From Charina bottae (lineage: Eukaryota; Chordata; Lepidosauria; Squamata; Charinaidae): a stretch of DNA of 64,000 bases. Both the position numbers and the translations under genes were made by a program. Of this stretch, positions 44,161 through 55,300 are shown piece by piece. Below the pieces are notes generated by a model, which was not told the DNA's origin, made no database searches, and saw only the letters and a list, made by a program, of their open reading frames with translations. The stretch lies in NCBI GenBank assembly GCA_023362775.1, contig JALMGJ010000029.1, forward strand, positions 4,468,268 to 4,532,267, written 5' to 3'. Every line of letters starts with the position of its first letter. The stretch's first letter is position 1.

Positions 44161-44782
44161 AATTTTTTTTTATTTTCAAGACATAATTAAAATACAAAAA
44201 AGAAAAAGCTATAGAATAGATAGAAAACAGAACTAAAGAAAAAGGAACAAACTATAAAGATGTGAATAGAAAGAGAAAAAAGAAAAGGCGACTTCCGACT
44301 ATTTCCGATACAGATATAAGGTTAAATACAAATCTAATCTCTTACAATTAATTAACCTATCATAACATTATTTCTATTACAATAAATCATTCAATCTCTA
44401 AAACCCAAAATCAAAACTTCATTTTTTTCAGTTACAAGGAAATATTCCAAAAGTGGTTGCCAAATTGATGTAAATGCAGAAATAGAATGCTCTCTTATTA
44501 AAGCTGTTAATTTAGCCCTCTGAGCCAAATCCATTAATTTAACAATCCAATCTTCAACTGTAGGGATTTGTGGATCTTTCCATCGTTGTGCATATAGCAA
44601 TCTTGCAGCCGTGATCATATATAATAACAAAACTCCATGTTGTTTCTCTAATTGCTTTTCCATCAAACCTAAAAGAAAAAGTTCTGGCTTTCTTTGTATA
44701 TTTACTTTAAGAATCTTCTGAATAATAATACATAGCTGTTCCCAGAACTTTTTAGCCTTCTCACAAGTCCACCAAAGATGAT
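44161..44782 (-). mobile_element. L1 3' fragment at the tandem junction, unit 1 end
   Basis: Encodes WKDPQIPTVEDWIVKLMDLA and RLLYAQ, MMEKQLEKQHGVLLLYMI and the EKAKKFWEQ region, ending abruptly at caccaaagatgat, where the next unit begins. The L1 at 28,963-29,052 shows how it would have continued (gatgataaaaggttcc). This copy has no LTR inside it and so shows the LTR's empty site. Confidence 0.85.
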
Positions 44783-45596
44783 GTCAACCAACCCATGTTC
44801 TCTTTCATGTATTGAAGCTATGCATGGGAAAGTAGTTATGACCAGTTAACACTGGTCAATGCTACATATAAGCTGATATCATTGTACAAGTGTTTGAAAT
44901 AAAGTAAACCTGACAGCACCAAAAATAGAGTAGGAGCTTAATTTTATGCCTTCTGACTTCATACATTCAAGATTGCTCTCAGATCAGAATGAAGAGACAA
45001 AGCTAAGATTACAGGAGGCCTAATCTTCCATCCCAATGTCTCTGACCACTTGCCTCTAACCACAGCACAAATATGCCCTGGCAACACCTCTTCTCTGCCA
45101 TGTCCCCCTGATGTTTCCTACGTCTCATGCACAGCCCATGAATGAATCAGGTTTAAGAGTCACCTTTAGCTGTACTGGTATTACTGTTTAAGAGGGCAGC
45201 ATCCAATGGCAGCCACAGGTTGTATTGTATAAAATGTCTTATGCTTCTCCTCAATTTTACTGGAGGCAAAGTTGGGTGACCGGTAATGGTGGGATCAGAG
45301 CAGTGCTTATTGGCCATTTCAAGTTGAGGTGGGCACATCCTGTCCCCTCCAGTCCCTGGCCTGCCATTCTCATATTGTCCCATTAAAGAACTGGACACTG
45401 CCGTCCTGTAAGAATGGTGTACCAAAATGGTGGAATAGTGCCATGCTCCTCAATCGGTAGTACTGTCAAAGCTTTAACTCTGTGGCTCTTACCAGTTTAG
45501 AGAAAGGATGAAATTGTGCACTGATAGGACCAACCTCTTCCGTGTCCTCTCCATGTTTCCCTGTTACAATGCATTTTAAAGTTTGAAGTTTTATTG

Positions 45597-45950
45597 ACTT
45601 AAACCAGGGGTGCGGAACGTCTGGCCCACAGGCCATATAAGGCCCACGAAATCATTTGGTTTGGCCCTAGGAGCTCCTGCCCGCCCCTTCTGCGTGATTG
45701 GCTCCCGCCTGCAAACCCCGCCCCCGGTGCTTGTGATTGGCTCCCACCCACAAACCCCGCTCCCCAGTGTGCACGATTGGCTCCCACCTGCAAACCCGCC
45801 CCCCAGTGCACATGATTGGCTCCCGCCCGCAAGCCCCACCCCCTTCTGCGCGGTTGGCTTCTGCCCGCAAGCCTCGCCCCCGGTCCACGAATGTTATAAA
45901 TATCAAAATGGCCCTTGGCAGAAAAAAGATTCCCCACCCCTGACTTAAAC
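45597..45950. mobile_element. hAT-type MITE with GC-rich internal minisatellite, unit 2
   Basis: The unit 2 copy of the element, 45,605-45,942. It is flanked by perfect 8-bp acttaaac duplications (45,597-45,604 and 45,943-45,950). Its presence in both units dates it before the tandem event. Confidence 0.88.
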
Positions 45951-46386
45951 TATGCCCCACCTGCTCCTAAGAAGCATCAGAAGTTGAAAACCACTGATAT
46001 ACAGTAATATACAATATATCAATATACAAAAGCAAATTTCAACATGCTTATCCAGTGACCTGAGGAAATCATTCCTTAAATAGGTACTGTGTAATGCCAA
46101 TAGCCAGGTGTTCAGAAGGCAAGAAAAAAAGAATTGTGTATATATTTAATTGACCTTGTTTCTCTTCACCACCAAGCATCTAAGCTGGGGTATAATTTCA
46201 GCTTTAAAAGAGCAAGGTACCTCTGTGTTTGCTTTATCACATAGCAGCCCAATGTCTATGAATGAGTAAGAAGCTAGGTTAAACAATTAAACAGTTAAAT
46301 CTCTATTTTCTTCAAAGATAATCACTATGCTCTATCATTTATACATAATTCTCTGCCCAGAAGCATAAACCCAACTCATTTTTTCT
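45951..46386. other. No gene recognised, unit 2 (equivalent to 21,013-21,449)
   Basis: AT-rich sequence shared by units 1 and 2 between the hAT MITE and the L1 3' end. Nothing identifiable. Confidence 0.5.
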
Positions 46387-46416
46387 ATTTTATTTTATTT
46401 TATTTTATTTTATTTT
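46387..46416. repeat. (ATTTT)n microsatellite, short allele in unit 2
   Basis: About six pentamers at the position equivalent to 21,450-21,613, adjoining the L1 3' end. Confidence 0.9.
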
Positions 46417-46828
46417 CAAGATATATTTAAAATACAAAAAAGAAAAAACTATAGAATAGATAGAAAACAGAACTAAAGAAAAAGGAACAAACTATAAAGA
46501 TGTGAATAGAAAGAGAGAAAAGAAAAAGCAACTTTCGACTATTTCCGATACAGATATAAAATTAAATACAAATCTAATCTCTTACAATTAATTAACCTAT
46601 CATAACATTATTTCTATTACAACAAATCATTCAGTCTCTAAAACCCAGAATCAAAACATCATTTTTTTCGATTACAAGGAAGGAAATATTCCAAAAGCGG
46701 TTGCCAATTTGATATAAATGTAGAAATAGAATGCTCTCTTATTAAAGATGTTAATTTAGCCCTCTGAGCCAAATCCATTAATTTAAGAATCCAATCTTCA
46801 ACTGTAGGTATTTGTGGATCTTTCCATC

Positions 46829-47650
46829 GTTGTTGTATTGCCAAGAGTCCACACCTCTTTGATCAGGGGCTAGGGCAATTAGTTCTTTCAGATCCAGAGA
46901 TAATAGCACGCCAGTGGATAAAGAAACTTAAAGCTTTATTATAAACAGACAAGGTTAAACACAGTCTAAACACAGTTTACAAAGCATAACAAGCATAGCA
47001 TAGCATAGCATACAGAAAGGAATGCATACATACATACCAAGCAAACAAGGTGATACCTAATCTCCTATAAGCTGCCAGGAGCCCTCTAATAAGGACAGCG
47101 GAGATACCCCAAGGTGGCAATTTTCACAGCACCCAGCACTCAGGCCTGTGTGGCCTCCCAAACTCCAAAGACAATCCTGAGGTTTTTATCAACGCCTGGC
47201 TCCCAGACCCCGTGACCAAGTTACCATGGCACTGAAGCTGCATGGCCTGACCTTGAGTGGGATTCTCATGTGGTCCAGCACCTGACCATGACATCATTCT
47301 AATAAAATGGGAAACCATCAGATTAGCCATTGCCTAAGCATGAACAATCTCTTATCATCCCCCCCATTCCAAGCCGCTAAAGGAGTGGCTGGAGGAGTGA
47401 ACTTAACAAGCTGGGGACTTTCTCTCCCCCCACTTCCCACAGAGATATGTTCTGAAGGGCTGTTGGAGGAGTGAACATATACCTATTCTCTCCCCCCCCC
47501 TCATGCCAAACAGCAACAAAAACAAGCCAATTAAACATCAGTATAACTCAAAACAAACTCTAATCTCCTAGGTGTGGGGGAGAAAAATCAAAACATGCCA
47601 CCTAACTCCTCGAAATACAAAGGTCTTCCGCAGGTTGCCATTACAGTTGT
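46829..47650 (-). mobile_element. Solo LTR nested in L1, unit 2
   Basis: The unit 2 counterpart, 46,834-47,645, flanked by gttgt at 46,829-46,833 and 47,646-47,650. Insertion and LTR-LTR recombination both predate the tandem duplication. Confidence 0.85.
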
Positions 47651-47865
47651 GCATATAACAATCTTGCAGCCGTGATCATATATAGTAGCAAAACTCCATG
47701 CTGTTTCGCTACTTGTTTTTCCATCAAACCTAAAAGAAAAAGTTCTGGCTTTCTTTGTATATTTACTTTAAGAGTCTTCTGAATAATAATACATATTTGG
47801 TCCCAGAACTTTTTAGCCTTCTCACAAGTCCACCAAAGATAGTAAAAGGTTCCTTCGTCCTGTGA

Positions 47866-48215
47866 AAAACCAACAATCAGCTTGAACGAAAGAGCGAACA
47901 GATGATCTGGATCCCCATTTTCCACGTCGATCTTGATTCCCCCATATTAGCTTGTTACATAGTGGGGGAAGGACACAGGTCCTCTACTGCTAGGTCTGCA
48001 TGGAAAAGAAAAGATGAGAAAAAGATAAGGAAGGAAGTTTGCAAATGTAGGGAACACTATGCCTGTCAACAGAGTGAGAAGAATTGAATGACACAGAGAT
48101 GTTGAAATTTAATCAGCTGGGTACATAGCTGGAAAAGATATACCCCATTTGGGATAGAAAGCGTGGGTTTTGCCTGCCTGCCTGCTAGTGCATTCTTCTG
48201 TGAATGAATGTAAGA
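47866..48215 (-). pseudogene. Host-gene 3' fragment between L1 pieces, unit 2
   Basis: Unit 2 counterpart of the fragment at 28.6-29.0 kb, with the same acceptor and stop-region defects. Confidence 0.6.
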
Positions 48216-49274
48216 ATCTTCTGAATAATAATACATACTTGTTCCCAGAACGTTTTAGCCTTCTCACAAGTCCACCAAAGATGATAAAAGGTTCCTTCGT
48301 CCTGTGAACATTTCCAACAGACATTAGTTACACCACTATACATTTTTGACAACTTATCGGGAGTTAGATACCAACGATGCATCATCTTATAAAATTTTTC
48401 TTTCAAATTATAATTCAGCGTAAATTTCAAACCTTTCATCCACATATTCTCCCATTGGTCCAGCATGATATTATATCCAAAATTCTTAGCCCATTTGATC
48501 ATACAATCCTTAACATGTTCATCTTCCATATTCATCTGTAACAAGATCTTATACATCTTAGTAATAACATGATCATCATTTATACATAAATCCATTTCAA
48601 ACTGTGTTATTTCATTGACAAATTTATATTTCTTTTTGTCTAGTTTAAAACATTCCACCAATTGTATATAGGTGAACCAATGACATGTAAATCCATCAGA
48701 TTCTAACCTTTCCCTTGTTTTAATTTTTGGTTTACCCTCTTCAAACTTTAACAGGTCTTTATATTTTAACCAGCTTATTCCTCCCACATTTTCTCTTCTG
48801 ATCATTGCTTCCTGAGGAGACAACCATAATGGTACATTTGGAGAGAGACAATCTTACCTTATATTTATTCCAGATTCTCAGTAAGGCATTTCTAATAAAA
48901 TTATTTTTGAAATCCTTATTAACTTTAACTTTGTCATACCATAGATAAGCATGCCACCCAAATCTTAATTCATGTCCTCCAAGTTGTAATAATTCCTTGT
49001 TCTCCAGAATAATCCATTCCTTGATCCAAAGCAAACAACAGGCATCAAAATACAATTTTAAATTAGGTAGACCCAGACCTTCTCATTCTTTGGCATCTTG
49101 TAACAATTTATATTTAATTCTTGGTTTCTTGCCTTGCCAAATAAATTTGGAGATATCTCTCTGCCATTCTTTAAATGGTAAATCTGTTGATAGAATTGGT
49201 AAAGTCTGGAAAAGAAATAACTTCCTAGGCAAAACATTCATCTTAATCACAGATGTCCTTTCCAAAAGAGACAA

Positions 49275-49727
49275 TTGCTTGCCATTCTTTCAAATCTCCA
49301 CCATATTGGTCATGGCTAGTGAGAAACCAACAATCACCTTCAACGAAAGAGCAAACGGATGATCTGGAGCCCCATTTTCCACGTCGATCTTGATTCCCCC
49401 ATATTAGCTTGTTAAATAGTGGGGGAAGGACACAGGTCCTCTACTGCTAGGTCATCTGCATGGAAAAGAAAGGATGAGAAAAAGATAAGGAAGGAAGTTG
49501 GCAAAGGTAGGGAACCCTACGCATCAACAAAGTGAGAATTGAATGAAACGGAGATGTTGAAATTTAATCAGCTGGGTACATAGCTGGAAAAGATATACCC
49601 CATTTGGGATAGAAAGCGTGGTTTTTGAATGCCTTCCTTCCTTTCATTTGCCAATACCCTCACTCCTTCCCCTTAATGAAATTACCTTCATTAATGAAGC
49701 CATCCTCATTGTCAGCATGCCAGAGGT
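49275..49727 (-). pseudogene. Host-gene last two exons, truncated by a Penelope element, unit 2
   Basis: Unit 2 equivalent of 30,022-30,474, with the same fusion to the Penelope element and the same intact last exon. Confidence 0.65.
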
Positions 49728-51197
49728 CTGCTCTGAGTGCCAAGCTTCCCGGAATTCTCTAGCGTTTTTGGATTTGGCTTGGTTTAAGATGCTCACAGTT
49801 TCCTAGTTGAAAGTATGGTTGAGTCTGTCCATGTGTTGTGAGATTAAGGAGTCCTCATCGTGTCTTCTGACCGCTAGTTGGTGTTCGTGGATGCGTTCTG
49901 CTAGTCTTCTGCCGGTCTGTCCTACATAGTGGCTGCCACAGTCCTTACACTGTATGTTGTAGATAACTCCTGTTTTTTCTTCTTCTTGGGCTACTGGGTC
50001 TTTTCGGTTACTTAAAATGTTCTGAAGGGTTTTGGTTGGTTTATGTGCTACGGTGGGGCCATATGGTTTTAACAGTCTGTTGGTAGTTTCTGAGATGTTT
50101 CTGATGTATGGCAGTGTAATCCTTTTCGTAGCTTCTGTTGGTTTTGCTGTGGTGGGTTGAGCGGTCAGGCACTTTTTGATAAAGTTGCGTGGGTATCCAT
50201 TTTGCTGGAAAATGCTATATAACTGCTCTGTTTCCTTTTTCTGGTGTTCTGGGTTGCTGCAGTGTGTTTGTGCTCGTCTGAATAGTGTTCTTACACAGCT
50301 CCTCTTGTGGGAGGTAGGGTTATTGCTTTGGTAGTGGAGCACTTGGTTAGTGTGGGTAGATTTCCGATAGACTTGTGTTTCTAGAGTGCCATCATTTCCT
50401 CTACTGATGAGGATGTCCAAGAAGGGTAGTGTGCTGTTGTTTTCTTCTTCCCTTGTGAATTTTATTCCTTTGAAGATGTTGTTGATGGTTTCATGTGTTT
50501 CCTCCAGTTGTCCCTTTTTTATTATGACGAAGGTGACATCTACATACCAGATCCATCCTTTTGGTTGTATGCGTGGGAGTGCTATCCTTTATAGACGTTG
50601 CATTACAATCTCTGCTATGAGTCCTGAGAGTGGTGATCCCATAGGTGTTCCTTTGATTTGTTGGTATATTTGTCCATCAAACTGAAAGTAGGTGGTGAGG
50701 CAGAGGTTGATGAGGTCCATAATTCTGGGTATTTTGATCTTGGTGTATCTAGGTAGTTCAGGTGTGTTGCGTAGTACTGCTGCCATGGATTCAATCGCTA
50801 GTGCTTGGTCTATGGATGTAAAGAGTGCAGTGACATCAAATGACACCGTAATTTCATTTTCATCTATTTTTAGGCCTTTGGTTTTCTGGAGGCACTGTAG
50901 CGGAGAGTTGATAGAGTATTTGTTTTCCTCTGTGAGATGCCCAAGTTTTCTTGTAAGTTCTTTAGCTATGTTGAATGTGGGGGTCCCTGGTAACGATACA
51001 ATTGGACGGAGTGGTACGTCGGCCCTGTGCATTTTGGGCCGTCTGTAGAAGCGTGGGATGATGGGTCCACTGCTTTTCATCCGCCTCTGTTCTTCTTTTG
51101 TGATTTGACCTTTCTTGGTTAGGTCGTTGAGGATTCTTTTGACCTGGTTGTCCAGTTTCTGTATGGGATTGGTGTTTACTGGGGTGATGGTTTCTTT

Positions 51198-51389
51198 GTC
51201 CTCAAGTAACACAGCTACCTAGGAACATATTTAGGATTCCCTTACCAACTTTGCTCAGACTGAAGAAGCCCCTTGGATAAGGAGCGAAACGTTTCCATTA
51301 AGAAAATAGAGATCCAGTTGACATGATTCAAGCTACAGACAATTCCACCTGGATGACTGAGAACCTTCATAGACATAGTCCTCAAGTAA
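51198..51389 (+). mobile_element. Penelope-type (Neptune-like) terminal element inserted in unit 2 only
   Basis: The insert 51,210-51,377 is flanked by 12-bp gtcctcaagtaa at 51,198-51,209 and 51,378-51,389. Unit 1 has the uninterrupted site near 31,945 (tttgtcctcaagtaagtttt). The insert carries ctgaagaagcc ... gcgaaacgtttcc and ends cacctggatgactgagaacc and ttcatagac, the conserved terminal block of Neptune-like Penelope elements. It is non-coding and was mobilised by a different family from the Penelope element it entered. Confidence 0.82.
51260..51289 (+). ncRNA. Hammerhead-like core in the unit 2 terminal element
   Basis: CTGAAGA (51,260-51,266) is followed by gcccctt / ggat / aaggagc, a 7-bp stem with one C-A mismatch, and then GAAA (51,286-51,289). 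This fits CUGANGA-stem II-GAAA. Stems I and III were not modelled. Confidence 0.5.
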
Positions 51390-51617
51390 GTTTTTGGCTT
51401 TTTGTATATATTGCGATCTGTCCATAATGACGGTGGTGCGGCCTTTGTCTGCTGGGAGGATGACAATAGATTGGTCCAACTTTAGGTTTTTGAGGGCTGC
51501 TCTGTCCTCTGCTTTCAGATGGTTCTGTTTCCATGTCCTTCTGGTTAGTCAGCATGTTGATTTGTTCAGGATTCATAGTCTGTTCTAATTTGTTCAGGGT
51601 TCATAGTCTGTTCTTGT

Positions 51618-51634
51618 GGTTGTTGTTGTTGTTG

Positions 51635-51680
<46 letters not shown>
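51618..51680. repeat. (TTG)n(TTA)n microsatellite, unit 2
   Basis: About six TTG units followed by about 14 TTA units at the position matching 32,829-32,881. It marks the point where the unit 2 deletion or rearrangement rejoins unit 1. Confidence 0.9.
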
Positions 51681-51681
<1 letters not shown>

Positions 51682-52371
51682 TTGTGTGCTCGACTTGTTG
51701 CCATATTCATGGCTTTCATGTGTAGGGTGTGCGGCCACACACATACACATTCAGACCCCTTAGAGGGAACGTAGGTGGCATCCAGTCAAGTGCAAAGAAC
51801 TTCAGAAACAGAGACGAGAGGTGAGGTCAAGTAGTCCTCTGTTTCCCAAGGATGGGAACTGATGAGTTATAGGCGGTTTCCTCAGTTTCCATGTTTATGT
51901 CACGATCCTGGTTTAGAAGAACATCTCTTAGAACTACAGTACAAAAGCAGTCTAATTCTCAGCCCTTCTTCTCAAGGTAGTGACCTCTCTAATAGAGAAA
52001 GCTGTTTCCCCTGTATTCTGGCTTTGGGCTTTCAAAGAGCATCTATCTGGTGGACCACTGAGGGAAGAGAATGCTGGATTACAGAGGCTTTCAACCTGAT
52101 GCAGCTGACCTGTTTTTCCAAAGGCCCACAGCAGGCAGTGAGTTGTGTTTTTTCCTATTCTTTCTTAAATCTGATGGGAATTTAAACCCCTAAGTGCACT
52201 TCCTGAGTCCATCAAGGATGGATCCTAGGGGCAGAAGCTTGCCATTCTTTCAAATCTCTACCATATTCGACAGGGCTAGTGAAAAACCAGCAATCACCTT
52301 GAATGAATGAGCAAATGGATGATCTGGCTCCCTACTTTCCACGTCGATCTTGATTCCCCCATATTAGCTGG

Positions 52372-55300
52372 TTAAATAGTGGGGGAAGGACACAGCTCCT
52401 CTACTTCTAGGTCATCTGCATGGAAAAGAAAAGATGAGAAAAAGATAAGGAAGGAAGTTGGCAAAGGTAGGGAACCCTACGCATCAACAAAGTGAGAATT
52501 GAATGACACAGAGATGTTGATATTTAATCAGCTGGGTACATAGCTGGAAAAGATATACCCCATTTGGGATAGAAAGCGTGGGTTTTGCCTGCCTTCCTTC
52601 TTTCACGTGCCGATACCCTCACTCCTTCCCCTTAACGTTCTAAATGAAATTACCTTCATTAATGAAGCCATCCTCATTGGCAGCATGCCAGAGTTCTGCA
52701 GGAACTTTTCGAAAAGCTTGCTTGATTTCTGTGAGCTGGAAGGGACAGAAAGAAGTGCATCACACTGTTGCCAAGGTGTCTTGGACAGCACTTTCCCTTC
52801 TTCCCTTGGCCCATCGACACAAATCTTACCCAGCAAAATATCCATTCCAGGGATTCCCCAGTTCACCATCAAGTGGAATGAAGGGAAAAATAAACCCTCC
52901 CTGCCCTTTTGTCCCAAGAGAGAGGTGAAATGAGGATGGGTTCCCAAGAGCAGTGGGGGACCCGAAGCCTGCAATCCATGGCTACTGTACGTACATTGAT
53001 CCTAGGATGGTGGTTGCAGTAGAGAAGCTGCTTCAGGACAGTGGAGAAACATCTCCAGCCATGTCGCTCAAAGTGCTGTGGATTTGAAGAAGAGAGGACA
53101 CCTTTGCTCATTTCCTAGCACCAAGAATCTCATTGCCAAAGCACACATGCGCAGTTTATGGTGCGTTCTTCTCTAGGCTTCTGGAGCCATGCTCTCCCTC
53201 TAACATTGCCCCAGCCTTCCTAAATCCCAGGAATGCTTTGGGATGGCTTTGGATGACAGTTCCCAGCAAAGAACTCAAGGTCACACTTCTTTTTCTCATT
53301 TGCAATTCTGGCCTTGAAATATTACAGTTGAAGGTACTTGTGCAAGAAGATATCCCCGAATGAAGAAAAAGAGCTCTTTTGACCAACCAATCTTCTTCAA
53401 GTACTGGATGCCTGTCCTCAAGAACAATCCTCCAGCTACTGTTCAGAGTCGGACATTGAACAGGAGTTTTCACCCTTGATTCTGTCAATGTCTGCACTGG
53501 CCAAGTGTTTCTTCTACATCCTTACCTTCAAAATAAAAATGAAGTGCTTTGATGTTGGAGCCTGCCGAAGGAGAGCTCTGAGCGTGAGGCCGAAGGCCGC
53601 CTCCATCAATTTCTTCTCTACCTGAAAGGAAAGACAGATGGTGACATGCGCTTTTCCGGAATGTCTTCCCAGTCATGTCAGCACCCAAAAGCAAGTCCCT
53701 TGAAGTGTTGGTGACAATGGTACCTCAGGAACATCCTCATCTCTGATGTCCATGGAGTCCATCCAGAGGAAGACAAAGATGTCCAGGAGCATGGTTTCCA
53801 CCGGTGGGTCCATGGCTGGTGGGACCTTGCTGTAGAGACAAAAGAAGGAAGTGATGTCAGTGCCCATCTTAGTAAAAAAACCTGTTTGACTAAGATGTCA
53901 CTGTTCCCAAGAAAATAGGAGAAGGTAGGCAACTGCTAGGAGGTGTGGGCAGGTCAAGCCACCCTCTCTTCTCTCCACTTCAGAAGGGGAAAGTTTCCTT
54001 TCATTGGGTGGCCCCAGCTGAAAGCGTCCAAAAGGGCAGTGGACCAACTCAAGCTTCTGGGTGGTTGTCAAGGGCAGCCCTCTGTGGAGTGTGTGGCAGT
54101 AATCAAGCCGCAAAGGGACCACGGGACGAGTGACAGTCTGAAAGGCCTCCTGACCTAGGAGGGGGCACAACTGGTGCACCAGATGAAGCGGTGCTTTTAC
54201 TCTTTTGTTTGTTTTCTGTTCTCCCCCCTTTCTACTCTCTGAGTACTTCAAGGAGATTTTCCTTTCACACTACAAAAGAAAGAAGAAATTGACCTGATCT
54301 CATAGACCGCAAGAAGTGCAGCTAGTCCTGCAGAGAAGCTGCTTAAATTGTTGTCCTCCAAGAGAGCCTGGCGGGAAACAAGAGCGGAGAGAATCAGAGA
54401 ACCCAAAGTCAACCAGGCTGCGCCAGCCCACGCCTTCCTCTTTGTCCAGCCCCTTTTGACCTGCTCTTCTGCCATAGCTTGTCTTTCAGTCCAAAGGAGA
54501 ATGACCCGCAGGTGAAGGACCCTTTGCATGGGCTTGTTTTTGGAAAGCTGCATTCTCTTTCTCTGACGGACTTTCAGTTTGGGTGAGTTTCTGCTGACCC
54601 TTCTGAAAACCAGGGGTAGCTTTTTCCCTCTCCCTCTGCCCCTCATTTCTCCCCAGCATCCTTTGCTTGCCACCGATTTCTACATCCCTCCCTCCCTCCC
54701 TCCCTCCCTCCCTCTTACTTACCAGGACAGCAAGACTATAAACGTTCTTGTTCCGGGGAACCGGGACTTTCAGTTCCCCGCTCTGCTTCATCTGAAAGAG
54801 AGCAGCGATGGAACTCAGGCACTGGATGATGCTCTTGTCCTGCTGCAATGGAAAAGAGTCAGGCTGTCAGTCAGGCAGGAAGTGGGGCGTCTTGCCGCCA
54901 GGCCCCCAATGGACTCCCTTGGAGAAGGGAAGCTGGAAACCCTTCCGAGACACTCTCTGTCCTGAGGAATCATTTCCAACACCCTGAGATTGGGCAAAGA
55001 ATCTGGGATTCAAGCACGGGAACAAACCCGAACCACGGGAACTTCTGTGTCCAAATGGGACCTACGTTTTGGGCTGCCTCGCTGTTCCTTTCATAAACCT
55101 CTTGCCAGAGGTTTTGGCTGCTCCGCAGGTCTGCTCTCACACTGGCAGCCTCGCGTTGGGCCTTGTAGGCTTTCTCGGGGTCCGTTTTTGTGAAGAGGAG
55201 CTTCCTTTTCCCTCGGCTGTCCTCTGTGGGGAAATCGGGGAAAGGAGAGACGGGCTGTGATCCTCAGACCAATTTTTAGGTCTGCTACAGATGAACAAAA

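Larger units (their letters stand above)
19842..44780. repeat. Segmental duplication unit 1 (24.9 kb)
   Basis: It starts at atgtcaaccaacccatg (19,842), directly after the unique gttgcggcc, and ends inside an L1 fragment at 44,780. The same start recurs at 44,781 and 63,541. Length differences from unit 2 come mainly from the 5.5-kb LINE insertion (21,844-27,383), a longer ATTTT microsatellite, and about 600 bp at 32.2-32.8 kb that unit 2 lacks. Order inside the unit: hAT MITE, L1 minus fragments with nested LTR, Penelope element, host gene, L1/L2 fragments, host pseudogene, L1 fragment. Confidence 0.95.
46413..49274 (-). mobile_element. Squamate-type L1 ORF2 3' fragments, unit 2
   Basis: The unit 2 pieces are 46,413-46,833, 47,646-47,865 and 48,216-49,274. 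The largest keeps an open 212-codon frame (48,823-48,185), with the TGG that is TGA in unit 1 and WKCSQDEGTFYHLWWTCEK. The full-length LINE of unit 1 is absent, and its target ctctaaaaccc is intact at 46,636-46,646. Confidence 0.85.
49728..51620 (-). pseudogene. Penelope-like element RT with GIY-YIG endonuclease, inactivated, unit 2
   Basis: Unit 2 counterpart, with GIY-YIG part 50,420-49,803 and RT part 51,212-50,589. It shares the TAA after IVMQRL and the YVDV active-site change with unit 1, but lacks the extra TAG (it reads PKGW at that position). Its N-terminal part is split by the 168-bp insertion at 51,210-51,377 and degraded at the 5' end. Confidence 0.85.

Noticed and set aside
52607..52933. 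108-codon plus frame MPIPSLLPLNVLNEITFINE and its unit 1 twin
   Set aside because: Antisense to exon 9 and intron of the host gene; exon 9 on the minus strand has better splice boundaries and a paralog of identical length.
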